From NCBI RefSeq assembly GCF_041346945.1, contig NZ_CP166850.1, positions 3,038,001-3,102,000 on the forward strand: DNA of 64,000 bases. The letters run 5' to 3'. The notes beneath the pieces were generated by a model. It worked only from the letters and a program-made list of their open reading frames with translations. It was not told where the DNA came from and did no database searches. Positions 40,257 through 48,913 of this stretch are shown here, piece after piece (within the stretch, counting starts at the first letter, position 1; each line of letters begins with the position of its first letter). Position numbers and translations under genes: made by a program. This stretch comes from Amycolatopsis sp. cg9. Lineage in GTDB: Bacteria > Actinomycetota > Actinomycetes > Mycobacteriales > Pseudonocardiaceae.

Positions 40257-41080
40257 GCGGAACGGACGGCACCGCCGCGTCCTTCGACACGGCGAGTGCG
40301 GCGCGGTCGCTGGGGGACGGCACCTTCACCGCGGTGCTGCGCGCGGAATGGGCCATCGGCTCGCACCCGCACGGGGGTTTCCTGCTGGCCCTGCTGGCCA
40401 AGGCGGCGATCGCCGCGCTGCACGAACGCGGGGAGCCGCACGCGGAGCCCCTGGTCGTCAGCGCGGAGTTCCTGCACGCGCCGGCCCTGGGCCCGGTGCT
40501 GCTGCGCACGGACGTCCGCAAGGTCGGCCGCCGCGCGACGGTCGTCGAGGTCCGGCTGGAGCAGCGCGGCCGCAGCTGCGTCGAGGCCAGGGTGACGACC
40601 GGCCGGCTCCCGATGCGCCGCCCGGAGTGGACGGACGTCCCGGCGATGCCCGCCGAGCCCCCGCCCGGCGCGCTCGCGATGGCCGAGAGCACGGAGGGCC
40701 CGTTCAACCTGGCCAAGGGCTGCGAGGTCCGCCTGGACCCGGCGACCGCGGGCTACCTGGCCGGCCGCACGGGCGAGCCGCCCCGGATGCGGCTGTGGGT
40801 GCGGCCGCGGCACAGCCTGGTCGACCCGTACTTCACGCTGCTGGCGTCGGACGTCAACCCGCCGGTGGTGATGAACCTGGGCCGCATCGGCTGGGCCCCG
40901 ACGGTCCAGCTGACGGCCCTGCTGCGCACGCGGCCGGCCCCGGGCTGGCTGCGGGTGGTGGTGGAGTCCCGGTCGGTGCACGAGTCGTGGTTCGACTCGG
41001 ACGCGACGGTGGTGGACTCCCAGGGTCGGCTGGTGTGCCAGGCCCGTCAGCTCGGCCTCGCCCCGGCCCCCGGCGGCTGA
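40253..41080 (+). CDS. Thioesterase family protein (Rv0499-like, hot-dog fold)
   Basis: 275 residues. Two hot-dog units of the TesB-like kind: WAIGSHPHGGFLLALLAKAA and VSAEFLHAPALGPVLLRTDV in the first, WLRVVVESRSVHESWFDSDA in the second. It resembles the acyl-CoA thioesterase II group; the substrate is probably an acyl-CoA. The GTG overlaps the stop of the small leaderless ORF and has no Shine-Dalgarno of its own. A family F palindrome lies 34 bp after the stop. Confidence 0.8.
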   Translation: MSGTDGTAASFDTASAARSLGDGTFTAVLRAEWAIGSHPHGGFLLALLAKAAIAALHERGEPHAEPLVVSAEFLHAPALGPVLLRTDVRKVGRRATVVEVRLEQRGRSCVEARVTTGRLPMRRPEWTDVPAMPAEPPPGALAMAESTEGPFNLAKGCEVRLDPATAGYLAGRTGEPPRMRLWVRPRHSLVDPYFTLLASDVNPPVVMNLGRIGWAPTVQLTALLRTRPAPGWLRVVVESRSVHESWFDSDATVVDSQGRLVCQARQLGLAPAPGG

Positions 41081-41114
41081 CCCGCGAGTCGCCGTTCGGA
41101 CACGCGCGCGGCGG

Positions 41115-41169
41115 GGTCTTGAATGAGTCATTCAGGTCGTCGGAGGTCCTGAACGAGTCATTCAAGACC
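41115..41169. repeat. Palindromic repeat, family F
   Basis: A 55-bp near-perfect palindrome built from TGAATGAGTCATTCAGG and TGAACGAGTCATTCAAG halves, with outer arms GGTCTTGAA / TTCAAGACC. The core resembles family E (TGAACGACTCGTTCA). It is between the thioesterase stop and proC. Confidence 0.7.
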
Positions 41170-41243
41170 TTGCGGACCGCGCCGGGGACCGGCCGCTTGC
41201 CCCGGCACCGAGGGGCCGCGTCGCGTTTGGCACGCTTGACCGC

Positions 41244-42053
41244 ATGACGGTCATCGCGGTGCTGGGTGCGGGCAAGATCGGCGAGGCGTTGCTCTCGGGG
41301 CTGCTGCACGGCGGCCACGAGCCGGGCGACCTGCTCTTCACCGAGCGGTACCCGGCGCGCGTCGAAGAGCTCACCACCCGCTACGGCATCCGCGGTGTCG
41401 AGGTCGAAGACGCGGCGAAGCAGGCCGACATCCTGGTCGTCGCCGTGAAGCCGCAGGACATCGACCCCGTGCTCGACGAGCTGGCGCCGCTGCTCGGGCC
41501 GTCGTCGCTCGTCGTCTCGCTGTGCGCCGGGCTGCCGACGTCGCTGTACGAGCGGCGCCTCGCCGACGGCGTGCCGGTCGTGCGGGTCATGCCCAACACG
41601 CCGATGCTGGTCAACGAGGCCATGAGCGCCATCTCCGCCGGCCGGTACGCGACCGCGGAGCACCTCGCCGTGGTGCGGGACCTGCTCTCGCACGTCGGGC
41701 AGGTCGTCGAGGTGCCCGAAGGCCAGCAGGACGCCGTCACGGCGTTGTCGGGGTCCGGGCCGGCCTACTTCTTCTTCCTGGTCGAGGCCATGATCGACGC
41801 CGGGATCCTGCTGGGCCTGCCGCGTGCGCTCGCCGGGCAGCTGATCATCCAGTCGGCGGTCGGCGCGGCGAAGATGCTCGCCGAGTCCGAGGAGCACCCG
41901 GTGCTGCTGCGCGAGGCCGTGACCTCGCCCGCGGGCACGACCATCAACGCCATCCGCGAGCTGGAGAAGCACGGCGTGCGCGCGGCGCTGCTGGCCGCCA
42001 TCGAAGCCGCGAAGGACCGCTCGGTCGAGCTGGGCAAGGCTCACGAAGGCTGA
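41244..42053 (+). CDS. proC: Pyrroline-5-carboxylate reductase
   Basis: 269 residues. NAD(P) motif VIAVLGAGKIGEALLSGLLH, VVRVMPNTPMLVNEAMSAI, and the C-terminal helical dimer signature TALSGSGPAYFFFLVEAMID plus REAVTSPAGTTINAIRELE. It catalyses the last step of proline synthesis. CACGCT seven bases before the ATG is a plausible leaderless -10. The stop overlaps the end of the convergent HxlR gene by 13 bp. Confidence 0.96.
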   Translation: MTVIAVLGAGKIGEALLSGLLHGGHEPGDLLFTERYPARVEELTTRYGIRGVEVEDAAKQADILVVAVKPQDIDPVLDELAPLLGPSSLVVSLCAGLPTSLYERRLADGVPVVRVMPNTPMLVNEAMSAISAGRYATAEHLAVVRDLLSHVGQVVEVPEGQQDAVTALSGSGPAYFFFLVEAMIDAGILLGLPRALAGQLIIQSAVGAAKMLAESEEHPVLLREAVTSPAGTTINAIRELEKHGVRAALLAAIEAAKDRSVELGKAHEG

Positions 42054-42370
42054 CGCGGCCGCCAGTCCGCCGCCCACGCGTCGAGCCGGACGAGCGTCCC
42101 GAACAGCGAACGGCCCTGCTCGGTGAGCGCGTAGCCGTCGCCGCCGTGGTCGGCCAGGTCCGCCTCGGCCAGCTCGCGCAGCCGGGTCGCCAGCACACTC
42201 GACGACACCCCGTCGCAGCGCTGCTGGAGCTCGCGGAACGTCGGTTCCGCGCCGTCGCGCAGTTCCCAGAGGATGCGCAGCGTCCAGCGCCGGCCGAGCA
42301 GGTCGAGCAGCGCCATCACCGGGCGCCCGGTCGTCGAGCCGCGGACGGGGCGGCCCGGGAGTGGGGTCAT
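42041..42370 (-). CDS. HxlR-family transcriptional regulator
   Basis: 109 residues. Winged helix: LLDLLGRRWTLRILWELRDG, then FRELQQRCDGVSSSVLATRL and LADHGGDGYALTEQGRSL. The usual N-terminal Cys is not present. The ATG at 42370 has AAAGGAAAG upstream; earlier in-frame starts would overlap the divergent gene. It is divergent from a carboxymuconolactone decarboxylase-family gene that it probably controls. This pair is absent from the corresponding place in mycobacteria (between proC and the excisionase-like gene). Confidence 0.88.
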   Translation of the reverse strand: MTPLPGRPVRGSTTGRPVMALLDLLGRRWTLRILWELRDGAEPTFRELQQRCDGVSSSVLATRLRELAEADLADHGGDGYALTEQGRSLFGTLVRLDAWAADWRPRQPS

Positions 42371-42410
42371 CTGCTTTCCTTTCCGAAGCGCCGATGTTAG
42401 CGTGCCCGAC

Positions 42411-42971
42411 ATGCCTCTGAAATCGAAGCAGCCGCGGATCGCTCCCCTCGAACCGCCCTTCGACGCCGGCGTCGAGGACGTCGTGCGGGAGCTCGGGCCG
42501 CCCATCGGGCTGTTTCGCGTGTGGGCCCGCCGCCCGGCGCTGGCCAGGGGGGTCGCCGGCTGGGGGCGGTACTACTTCTCCCGGGAGTCGGCGCTGACCG
42601 TCCGGCAGCGCGAGCTGGTCATCGACCGGACGACGGCGTTGTGCGGCGCCGGCTACGAGTGGGGCGTGCACATCGCGAACTTCGCGGAGAAAGCCGGTCT
42701 CGACGCCGCGCAGGTCCGGTCGCTGGCCGGCGGCGGACCGGCCGACGGGTGCTGGAACGCGGCGGACCGCGCGGTGCTGGCCGCCGTCGACGAGCTGCAC
42801 GCGACCGCCGACCTCGCCGACGCGACCTGGGCCGGCCTGGTCGACGCCGCCGGCGAGGACGGCGCGCTCGACGTGCTGCTGGTCTGCGGCTGGTACCACG
42901 CCGTTTCGTTCACCGTCCGGGCGCTCCGGCTGCCCTTCGAACCGGGCACGATGGGTCCGGATTCGCCGTAA
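42411..42971 (+). CDS. Carboxymuconolactone decarboxylase (AhpD-like) family protein
   Basis: 186 residues. The CMD core ALTVRQRELVIDRTTALCGA is followed by GYEWGVHIANFAEKAGL, where a typical AhpD CxxC is reduced to a single Cys, so a thiol-peroxidase role is doubtful; a decarboxylase-like or unknown role is more likely. C-terminal LLVCGWYHAVSFTVRALRLP. TAGCGT (42398-42403) lies seven bases before the ATG, giving a leaderless transcript. The divergent HxlR protein is the likely repressor. Confidence 0.82.
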   Translation: MPLKSKQPRIAPLEPPFDAGVEDVVRELGPPIGLFRVWARRPALARGVAGWGRYYFSRESALTVRQRELVIDRTTALCGAGYEWGVHIANFAEKAGLDAAQVRSLAGGGPADGCWNAADRAVLAAVDELHATADLADATWAGLVDAAGEDGALDVLLVCGWYHAVSFTVRALRLPFEPGTMGPDSP

Positions 42972-43153
42972 TGGGCGATTCGCCGGGGCTTGCACGCGCG
43001 GGTGCTTGTGCGTTAGCGCAGGTAGGAGCCCATCTCGGTGACAGGCGTCGCATTAGTCCCACCAGTCCCGCTACTCTCGATAGAGCACGTGCGTGTCGAT
43101 ACCACAGGTGGGGAAGCCTCGTGGCGCGACACGTGTCGAAGGACGCGGTAAAC

Positions 43154-43369
43154 ATGTCGCCGAACAAGAAGGAGGATCTGCCGGCAGTCGGGCAGGTCCA
43201 GTTCCTGACGGTCGCCGAGGTGGCCACGCTGATGCGGGTCTCCAAGATGACCGTCTACCGTCTCGTGCACTCGGGTGAGCTGCCCGCCGTCAGGGTCGGG
43301 AAGTCCTTCCGGGTGCCGGAAAAAGCAGTGCACGAGTACCTCCAGGGCGCTTACTACGACGTGGGTTGA
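43154..43369 (+). CDS. Excisionase/MerR-type HTH protein (Rv0500A-like)
   Basis: 71 residues. Single HTH_17 domain: FLTVAEVATLMRVSKMTVYR, then LVHSGELPAVRVGKSFRVPE and KAVHEYL. This BldC-like small DNA-binding protein is conserved after proC in mycobacteria. BldC proteins bind direct repeats head to tail and control development in Streptomyces; the similarity of size and domain makes that family the best guess. The 182-nt upstream region contains TACTCT around 43073 as a possible -10. Confidence 0.85.
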   Translation: MSPNKKEDLPAVGQVQFLTVAEVATLMRVSKMTVYRLVHSGELPAVRVGKSFRVPEKAVHEYLQGAYYDVG

Positions 43370-43523
43370 GCCACGCCGCGGCCGGCGGCACGTCACCTAC
43401 GACGTGCCCGCCGACCGGCCCGCACCGAGTGGCGGGTAACCTGGAAAACCGCTCGTGCCTGTGCGCTCCACCCGTTGGACGCTGCGCCGGGCAGCGTGAC
43501 CGACGACGACCTAAGGAGCGCCC

Positions 43524-43625
43524 ATGGGCTCTGTGATCAAGAAGCGCCGCAAGCGCATGTCGAAGAAGAAGCACCGCAAGCTGCTTCGCCGTACGCGCGT
43601 CCAGCGTCGTAAGGCCGGCAAGTAA
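43524..43625 (+). CDS. Small ribosomal protein bS22 (AURKAIP1/COX24 domain)
   Basis: 33 residues, extremely basic: [20 protein letters not shown], then [13 protein letters not shown]. This matches the actinobacterial bS22 protein (Rv0500B in M. tuberculosis), bound near the decoding centre of the 30S subunit. A TAAGGAG ribosome site precedes the ATG. A perfect terminator follows 18 bp after the stop. Its place after the excisionase-like gene and before the epimerase is the mycobacterial order. Confidence 0.93.
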   Translation: MGSVIKKRRKRMSKKKHRKLLRRTRVQRRKAGK

Positions 43626-43643
43626 ATCCTGCCCCAGCGTGAC

Positions 43644-43674
43644 CGTGGCCCGTCCAGTGTCTGGACGGGCCACG
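43644..43674 (+). terminator. Terminator hairpin after bS22
   Basis: CGTGGCCCGTCCAG (43644-43657) pairs perfectly with CTGGACGGGCCACG (43661-43674) around a TGT loop. A 14-bp GC-rich stem directly after a short, highly expressed gene is a strong terminator candidate. Confidence 0.8.
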
Positions 43675-43795
43675 TCCATGTGGTGGGCCGGTTCCCCCCG
43701 TTCGAGTGAGGCCTTCGTCGCTTTCCGGGGGAACTGCGGTTAATAGCACGTAAGACACCCCGGAGCTACCACTGAAGAGCGGTAACATCTCAAGG

Positions 43796-43819
43796 GTGTC
43801 CGCGCGATGCTTCCAGTGA
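43796..43819 (+). other. Possible leaderless 7-codon uORF ahead of the epimerase gene
   Basis: TAACAT (43783-43788) lies seven bases before a GTG that opens MSARCFQ and stops at 43819, 64 bp upstream of the epimerase ATG. If the promoter call is right, ribosomes would load on this peptide at the 5' end. Its Cys codon recalls cysteine-responsive leader peptides of actinobacteria, but one Cys is weak evidence. Confidence 0.35.
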
Positions 43820-43883
43820 GTGCAGGCCCGCGCACTTCGGGTGATCGTCCACCACCACCACGCCCCAGGCCGCAGGGAGTCGC

Positions 43884-44930
43884 ATGCCGTCGAACATCGT
43901 GCTCGTCACCGGGGTCGCCGGCGAACTGGGCGGGAAACTGCTCGCCCGGCTGGGCAACAACCCCGATTTCGAGCGGGTCATCGGTGTCGACACGGTTCCC
44001 CCGGACAAGACCGTCCTGCAGCGCATGGGCCGCGCCGAGTTCGTCCGCGCGGACATCCGGAACCCGCTGATCGCCAAGGTGATCAGCACCGCCAAGGTCG
44101 ACACGGTGGTGCACGCGTCCTGCACCGCGCACCCGGCCGGGCCGGGCCGCCGCACCGCGATCAAGGAAGTCAACGTCATCGGCACGATGCGGCTGCTCGC
44201 CGCGTGCCAGCGCTCGCCCCTGGTCCGCAAGCTGGTGGTGAAGTCGACGGCGGCGGTCTACGGCGCCGGCGCCCGCTCGCAGGCGGTGTTCACCGAGGAC
44301 TCCGAGCTCATCCCGACGTCGACCAGCGGGTACGCGAAGGACGCCGTCGAGATGGAGGGCTACGTGCGCGGCCTCGTGCGCCGCCGCCCCGACATCACCA
44401 CGACGCTGTTCCGCTTCGCCAACATCATCGGGCCGTCCACCGACACCGTGCTTTCGCGCTACTTCGCGCTGCCGGTGGTGCCGACGGTCTTCGGGTACGA
44501 CGCCCGGATCCAGCTGCTGCACTCGTCGGACGCGCTGTCCGTGCTCGAACGCGCGACCCTGACCGACCGGCCCGGCGTGTTCAACGTCGGTTCCGAGGGG
44601 GTACTCACCCTGTCACAGGCGATCCGGCGAGCGGGCCGGGTCGAGCTCCCGATGCCGCGGAGCGTGGTGCCGTCGGTCGGCAAGGTCCTGCGCGGCGCGC
44701 GCGTGGTGGACTTCTCCGCCGACCAGGTCCGGCTGCTGAACTTCGGCCGGGTCGTCGACATCACGAAGCTGAAGAACGAGTTCGGGTACACCCCGCGGTG
44801 GACCACGCGAGAGGCGTTCGACGACTACATCGTCGGACGCGGCCTGAGGCCGGTGCTCGACGGCGGCAAGCTGGCCGGCCTGGCCGGCAAGGTGCTCATC
44901 GCCGCGGCGACGGGGCAGGCCAACCGGTGA
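43884..44930 (+). CDS. NAD-dependent epimerase/dehydratase family protein (GalE2/Rv0501-like)
   Basis: 348 residues, extended SDR. Rossmann motif IVLVTGVAGELGGKLLARLG, RADIRNPLI, the VKSTAAVYGAG segment where the catalytic Ser/Thr lies, and YAKDAVEME giving Tyr-x-x-x-Asp rather than the classic YxxxK. The C-terminal part has FRFANIIGPS and SSDALSVLERA. In mycobacteria it is named galE2, but UDP-galactose epimerase activity is unproven and the altered active site argues against it. GCAGGGAG precedes the ATG. It is coupled to the acyltransferase by GTGA. Confidence 0.8.
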   Translation: MPSNIVLVTGVAGELGGKLLARLGNNPDFERVIGVDTVPPDKTVLQRMGRAEFVRADIRNPLIAKVISTAKVDTVVHASCTAHPAGPGRRTAIKEVNVIGTMRLLAACQRSPLVRKLVVKSTAAVYGAGARSQAVFTEDSELIPTSTSGYAKDAVEMEGYVRGLVRRRPDITTTLFRFANIIGPSTDTVLSRYFALPVVPTVFGYDARIQLLHSSDALSVLERATLTDRPGVFNVGSEGVLTLSQAIRRAGRVELPMPRSVVPSVGKVLRGARVVDFSADQVRLLNFGRVVDITKLKNEFGYTPRWTTREAFDDYIVGRGLRPVLDGGKLAGLAGKVLIAAATGQANR

Positions 44931-45961
44931 GCAGACCGCACGACTTGGACGAGTTGGGAAGCGAGGCGGAGACGGTGGGCGGTGCCGAGGCGCAGGTCAT
45001 CCCGCTGCACGGACCGGGCCGGGAAAAGCCGGAAACCGAGCGCGACCTCCGCGCGGGCGAGGCCGTGCGGGAGGACGCGCCGGTCGTCGCCTTCCCGGGC
45101 GCGGACCGGCCGGCCGCCGAGGAGCCCCTTTCGGCCGCCGCGCGTTCGGCGCTCGGCTTCATCCGCGACCGGCTGACCGGCGACTACACCGTCGACGAGT
45201 TCGGCTTCGACGCCGAGCTGACCGACGCCGTGTTCCTGCCGCCGCTGCGCGCGCTGTACAAGAACTGGTTCCGCGTCGAGACCCACGGCGTCGAAAACCT
45301 CCCGGCTTCGGGCGGCGCGCTGCTGGTGTCCAACCACTCGGGCACGTTGCCGCTCGACTCGCTGATGACGGCGGTCGCGGTCCACGACGAGACCGACGGC
45401 CGCCACCTGCGCGGCCTCGGCGCCGACCTGGTGTTCCAGGTGCCGCTGGTGGGGTCGTTCGCCCGCAAGTCCGGCCAGACGCTGGCCTGCAACGCGGACG
45501 CGGAACGCCTGCTGCGCAAGGGCGAGCTGGTCGGCGTGTGGCCGGAGGGCTTCAAGGGCGTCGGCAAGCCGTTCTCCTCCCGCTACAAGCTGCAGCGCTT
45601 CGGCCGCGGCGGCTTCGTGTCGGCCGCGGTGCGCGCCGGCGTGCCGATCATCCCGGTGTCGGTGATCGGCGCCGAGGAGATCTACCCGAAGCTCGGCGAC
45701 ATCAAGGTGCTGGCCCGGATGCTGGGCCTGCCGTACTTCCCGGTGACGCCGTTCTTCCCGCACTTCGGCCTGCTGGGCGCGATCCCGCTGCCGACGAAGT
45801 GGAGCATCGAGTTCGGCGAGCCGATCCGCACCGACGAGTTCGAGCCCGACGCGGTGGAGGACCCGATGCTGGTGTTCCAGCTGACGGACCAGGTCCGCGA
45901 GTCGATCCAGCAGACCCTGTACCAGCGCCTTTCCCAGCGGAAGTCGGTCTTCCGCGGCTGA
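44927..45961 (+). CDS. Lysophospholipid acyltransferase (PlsC-like, Rv0502-like)
   Basis: 344 residues. After a 90-residue acidic, disordered N-terminus comes a PlsC domain: ALLVSNHSGTLPLDSLM (the usual HxxxxD as HSGTLPLD), VFQVPLVGSFARKSGQTLAC, the phosphate-site VWPEGFKGVGKPF and IIPVSVIGAEEI. It transfers acyl chains to lysophospholipids or related acceptors at the inner membrane. The GTG overlaps the epimerase stop. A 57-bp family B palindrome starts eight bases after the stop. Confidence 0.88.
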   Translation: MSRPHDLDELGSEAETVGGAEAQVIPLHGPGREKPETERDLRAGEAVREDAPVVAFPGADRPAAEEPLSAAARSALGFIRDRLTGDYTVDEFGFDAELTDAVFLPPLRALYKNWFRVETHGVENLPASGGALLVSNHSGTLPLDSLMTAVAVHDETDGRHLRGLGADLVFQVPLVGSFARKSGQTLACNADAERLLRKGELVGVWPEGFKGVGKPFSSRYKLQRFGRGGFVSAAVRAGVPIIPVSVIGAEEIYPKLGDIKVLARMLGLPYFPVTPFFPHFGLLGAIPLPTKWSIEFGEPIRTDEFEPDAVEDPMLVFQLTDQVRESIQQTLYQRLSQRKSVFRG

Positions 45962-45969
45962 CCGTCCGA

Positions 45970-46026
45970 AGCACCCCAATGTGGCGTTCGGTGCGTCCAA
46001 CGCACCGAACGCCACATTGGGGTGCT
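45970..46026. repeat. Palindromic repeat, family B copy 2 (perfect)
   Basis: Two perfect 27-bp arms around a 3-nt loop (CCA). The arms contain CCAATGTGGCGTTCGGTGCG. It lies between the convergent stops of the acyltransferase (45961) and the SerB1-like phosphatase (46038), where a bidirectional terminator is expected. Confidence 0.85.
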
Positions 46027-46037
46027 CGGGGCCGGGG

Positions 46038-46931
46038 TCAGCGGCGGCGGTAGGCCATCCCGGCCGCCACCGCGCCGGCCAGAGCGCCCGCGCCCAGCAC
46101 CGACGGCACGCCGATCTTCGCCGCCTTGCGGCCGGTGCGGAAGTCGCGGATCTCCCAGCCGCGGGCGCGGGCCACGTCGCGCAGGCCGCCGTCCGGGTTG
46201 ACCGCCACCGCCGTGCCCACCGCGGACAGCATCGGGATGTCGTTGGCCGAGTCCGAATACGCCGTGCAGCGCTTGAGGTTCAGCCCCTCGCGGGACGCCA
46301 GCGCCCGCACCGCGTGGGCCTTCGCGCGGCCGTGCAGGAGGTCGCCCACCAGCCGTCCGGTGTACACGCCGTCACGGGTTTCGGCGACCGTGCCCAGTGC
46401 GCCGGTCAGGCCCAGCCGGCGGGAGATGATCGCCGCCAGCTCGATCGGGGTCGCCGTCACCAGCCAGACGCGCTGGCCCGCGTCCAGGTGCATCTGGGCC
46501 AGCGCGCGCGTGCCGGACCAGATCTTGTCCGCCATCAGCTCGTCGTAGATCTCTTCGCTGATCGACGTCAGCTCCGCCACCGTGCGGCCGGCCACAAAGG
46601 ACAGTGCGCGCTCGCGGTGGGTCTTGATGTCTTCCTTGTTCTCGCGGCCGCCGAGCCGGAACTTGATCTGGCCCCAGACGAAACCGGCCAGGTCGGCGGA
46701 GGTGAAGAACTTGCGCGCCGCGAGCCCGCGGGCGAAGTAGAAGATCGACGCGCCCATCATCATCGTGTTGTCGACGTCGAAGAACGCGGCCGCGGTCAGG
46801 TCCGGCGGTGCGGGCGGGGCGGGGGGTTCGGCGACCACACGGGCGTGCGCGGCCTCGGCCGACGCCTCGCCCGCGAGCGTGGCGAGCCGTTCCAGCTCCT
46901 GACTCTTATCCCTGCCACGCCAAGCTGACAC
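46038..46931 (-). CDS. HAD-IB family phosphatase (SerB1-like)
   Basis: 297 residues. Motif [16 protein letters not shown] (Asp nucleophile), [12 protein letters not shown] (motif II Thr), [11 protein letters not shown] (motif III Lys) and [14 protein letters not shown] (motif IV). A C-terminal basic membrane helix ([20 protein letters not shown]) anchors it. It resembles Rv0505c SerB1; phosphoserine phosphatase is the annotated role there, but HAD-IB acyltransferase-linked lipid phosphatases are a real alternative given the neighbouring PlsC-type gene. The GTG at 46931 is preceded by GGAGG; several other GTG codons are possible. Confidence 0.82.
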   Translation of the reverse strand: MSAWRGRDKSQELERLATLAGEASAEAAHARVVAEPPAPPAPPDLTAAAFFDVDNTMMMGASIFYFARGLAARKFFTSADLAGFVWGQIKFRLGGRENKEDIKTHRERALSFVAGRTVAELTSISEEIYDELMADKIWSGTRALAQMHLDAGQRVWLVTATPIELAAIISRRLGLTGALGTVAETRDGVYTGRLVGDLLHGRAKAHAVRALASREGLNLKRCTAYSDSANDIPMLSAVGTAVAVNPDGGLRDVARARGWEIRDFRTGRKAAKIGVPSVLGAGALAGAVAAGMAYRRR

Positions 46932-47041
46932 GCACACCGCCTCCACGTCTGCCCACGTCTGGCGACGTCCCTGCGAACGTCCGGGTCCTTCGCACAGCGT
47001 AGCGAGCCGCCCACCGCCTCGTCGCAGGTGTGGCCCGGACC

Positions 47042-48109
47042 TCAGCCGATCACGATCGGCGGCAGACCCGGCAGCAACGGCGGGATCGAAACCAGCGGCG
47101 GCGAGGACGTCGTCGGGGTGGTCGACGGCGGCCGGGTGGTCGTCGGCGGCTGGCCGTACACCGGCGGTGGCGTCACGCCGCCGGTCGGCGCCGGGATGCC
47201 CGGGGTGGCCGCCGCGTCCGAAGGCGGCAGCTGCGTTCCCGTCACCAGCGGCGCGGTGCTTTCCCCCGGCGACGACGAACTCGGCCCGGGTGACGGCCGC
47301 TCGCCCGCGGCCGGGGCCGGCCGGGCGGTGCACTCGCCGGTCGCCGGGAGCAGCCCCAGTTCGTCGGACGTGCCGGTGGTGATCTCGTAGCAGTTCAGCC
47401 GCGCCACCAGCCCGCTCGTGCGCTCCTGGACCTTGCCCAGCAGGTCGCGGACGTCGCCGAAGACCGGCACCGCGGCCGCCGGTTGGGGCTGGGCCGCCAG
47501 CCGCGCCGCCTGGTTGCGCGCCCAGAGCCGGACGTCGGCCAGCGCCTGCGCCCCGCCGCTGTCGCTCGTCGCCACCGCGGACAGCTGGGCGACGCCCGCC
47601 TTCAGGTCGGCGGCGAAGTCGTCGTACGCGGTCTGGTAGTCGGCCTGGCTCGCGCCTTCTTCGGCCAGCTCGCCGAGCTCGGTGATCCGGTTGGTGGCGA
47701 ACTCCAGGTGCTTCTGCGCCTTCGCCTGGTCGCCGAAGGTCAGGCCCAGCGCCGTCGACTCCCCGGCGCGCTTCACGCTGTACAGCGCGTCACCGGGCAG
47801 CGCGCTCCGGGACAGCACGAGCGTCAGGCCCGACAGCACCAGGACCAGGAAGAGCGCGGCGGCCACCAGGTCGGCGGTCCGCGGCCGCCACCTCCGACGC
47901 GGGGTGGCCGCCGCCGTCTCCAGGCGGCCCGCGATCTCCGCGCGGATCCGCTGCCGGGTGGCCAGGTCCGGGGCCCCGGCCGCACCGAGGTCGCGCAGGG
48001 CGCCGACGAGGGCCAGCTCGTCGGCGAACTCGCCGTCCCGGCGTACCGGGGACGGCTCCAGGGCACGCGCGAACCGGTCGCTCTCGGCTCGCTCACGCGC
48101 AAACCTCAC
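47042..48109 (-). CDS. DUF5667 membrane protein, candidate anti-sigma factor (RsbN-like)
   Basis: 355 residues. A cytoplasmic N-terminal region [17 protein letters not shown] is followed by one membrane helix (about 92-112, [20 protein letters not shown]), a DUF5667 domain with [20 protein letters not shown] and a helical bundle, then a long Pro/Thr/Ser tail (from about 265). The layout (short cytoplasmic sigma-binding part, one helix, external domain) and position just downstream of a BldN-like sigma gene match RsbN, the BldN anti-sigma factor in Streptomyces. The GTG at 48109 follows GATGGAGC. Confidence 0.75.
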   Translation of the reverse strand: MRFARERAESDRFARALEPSPVRRDGEFADELALVGALRDLGAAGAPDLATRQRIRAEIAGRLETAAATPRRRWRPRTADLVAAALFLVLVLSGLTLVLSRSALPGDALYSVKRAGESTALGLTFGDQAKAQKHLEFATNRITELGELAEEGASQADYQTAYDDFAADLKAGVAQLSAVATSDSGGAQALADVRLWARNQAARLAAQPQPAAAVPVFGDVRDLLGKVQERTSGLVARLNCYEITTGTSDELGLLPATGECTARPAPAAGERPSPGPSSSSPGESTAPLVTGTQLPPSDAAATPGIPAPTGGVTPPPVYGQPPTTTRPPSTTPTTSSPPLVSIPPLLPGLPPIVIG

Positions 48110-48220
48110 TGCGCTGCTCCATCTCGGCCATGGCCGGCCTGACACCGGTCTGGCAGGAGTAACGATCCAGAAGCCGCCAGGGTTACCGGTTCCGGTCGAC
48201 GGACCGGAAAGTTCGCGGGA

Positions 48221-48913
48221 TCAGCGCAATCCGGTGGGCAGAAGTTGTGCCAATCGGCGTACCGCGCGGTGCTGGAGCGCCTTGATCGCACCCTCGTTGC
48301 GGTTCATGATCTCGGCCGTCTCGGCCACCGACAGGCCCTGCAGGAACCGCAGGATGATGCATTCCCGCTGGTCGTCGCCCAGTTCCGCGACGCAGCGCAG
48401 CAGCTCGGCGCGGGTCGCGCGGGTGATGGCCTCCTGCTCGGGGCCCGCCTGCGCGGTCGCGCCGACGCTGAACGGCGCCGAGCCCGGCTCGGTCACCTCG
48501 TCGGTGACCACTTCGAGCTTGAACCGGCTCGACTTCACGTGGTCGAGCACGAGGTTGCGGGCGATGGTGACGAACCAGGCGCCGACGTCACGCCCCTGGT
48601 AGCTCACCGACGTGATCCGGCGCAGCGCGCGCAGGAACGTCTCGCTGGTGACGTCCTCGGCCAGGTCGCGGTCGCCGAGCCGGAACAGCACGTACCGGTA
48701 GACGACGTCGACGTAGCGGTCGTAGAGCCGGCCGAAGGCGGACGAGTCGCCGTCCTGCGCGGCGCGCACGAGCTCCCACGCCTCGGCCTTCGCGGCTTCG
48801 GCGCGCTCGTCGTCGGACGCCTGCCTGCTCACCGGCACGGCCGACGAACGGCCGAAGACGCGCTCGGCGAACATGAAGACGGGCCCGCGGCTCACGGCGG
48901 TCGGCACGGTCAT
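48221..48913 (-). CDS. ECF RNA polymerase sigma factor, BldN-like
   Basis: 230 residues. An N-terminal extension of about 50 residues precedes sigma-2: SAFGRLYDRYVDVVYRYVLF, AEDVTSETFLRALRRI and YQGRDVGAWFVTIARNLVLD; sigma-4: QRECIILRFLQGLSVAETAE, then IMNRNEGAIKALQHRAVRRL. The long N-terminus and these segments are strikingly like Streptomyces BldN/AdsA. A GGAGGTG site precedes the ATG, and that ATG overlaps the stop of a 40-codon small ORF. The downstream DUF5667 gene is its probable anti-sigma factor. Confidence 0.87.
   Translation of the reverse strand: MTVPTAVSRGPVFMFAERVFGRSSAVPVSRQASDDERAEAAKAEAWELVRAAQDGDSSAFGRLYDRYVDVVYRYVLFRLGDRDLAEDVTSETFLRALRRITSVSYQGRDVGAWFVTIARNLVLDHVKSSRFKLEVVTDEVTEPGSAPFSVGATAQAGPEQEAITRATRAELLRCVAELGDDQRECIILRFLQGLSVAETAEIMNRNEGAIKALQHRAVRRLAQLLPTGLR

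Noticed and set aside
43154..43369. Phage excisionase marking an integrated element
   Set aside because: The gene is a conserved chromosomal BldC-like HTH next to bS22 as in mycobacteria; no integrase, att site or phage genes are nearby.
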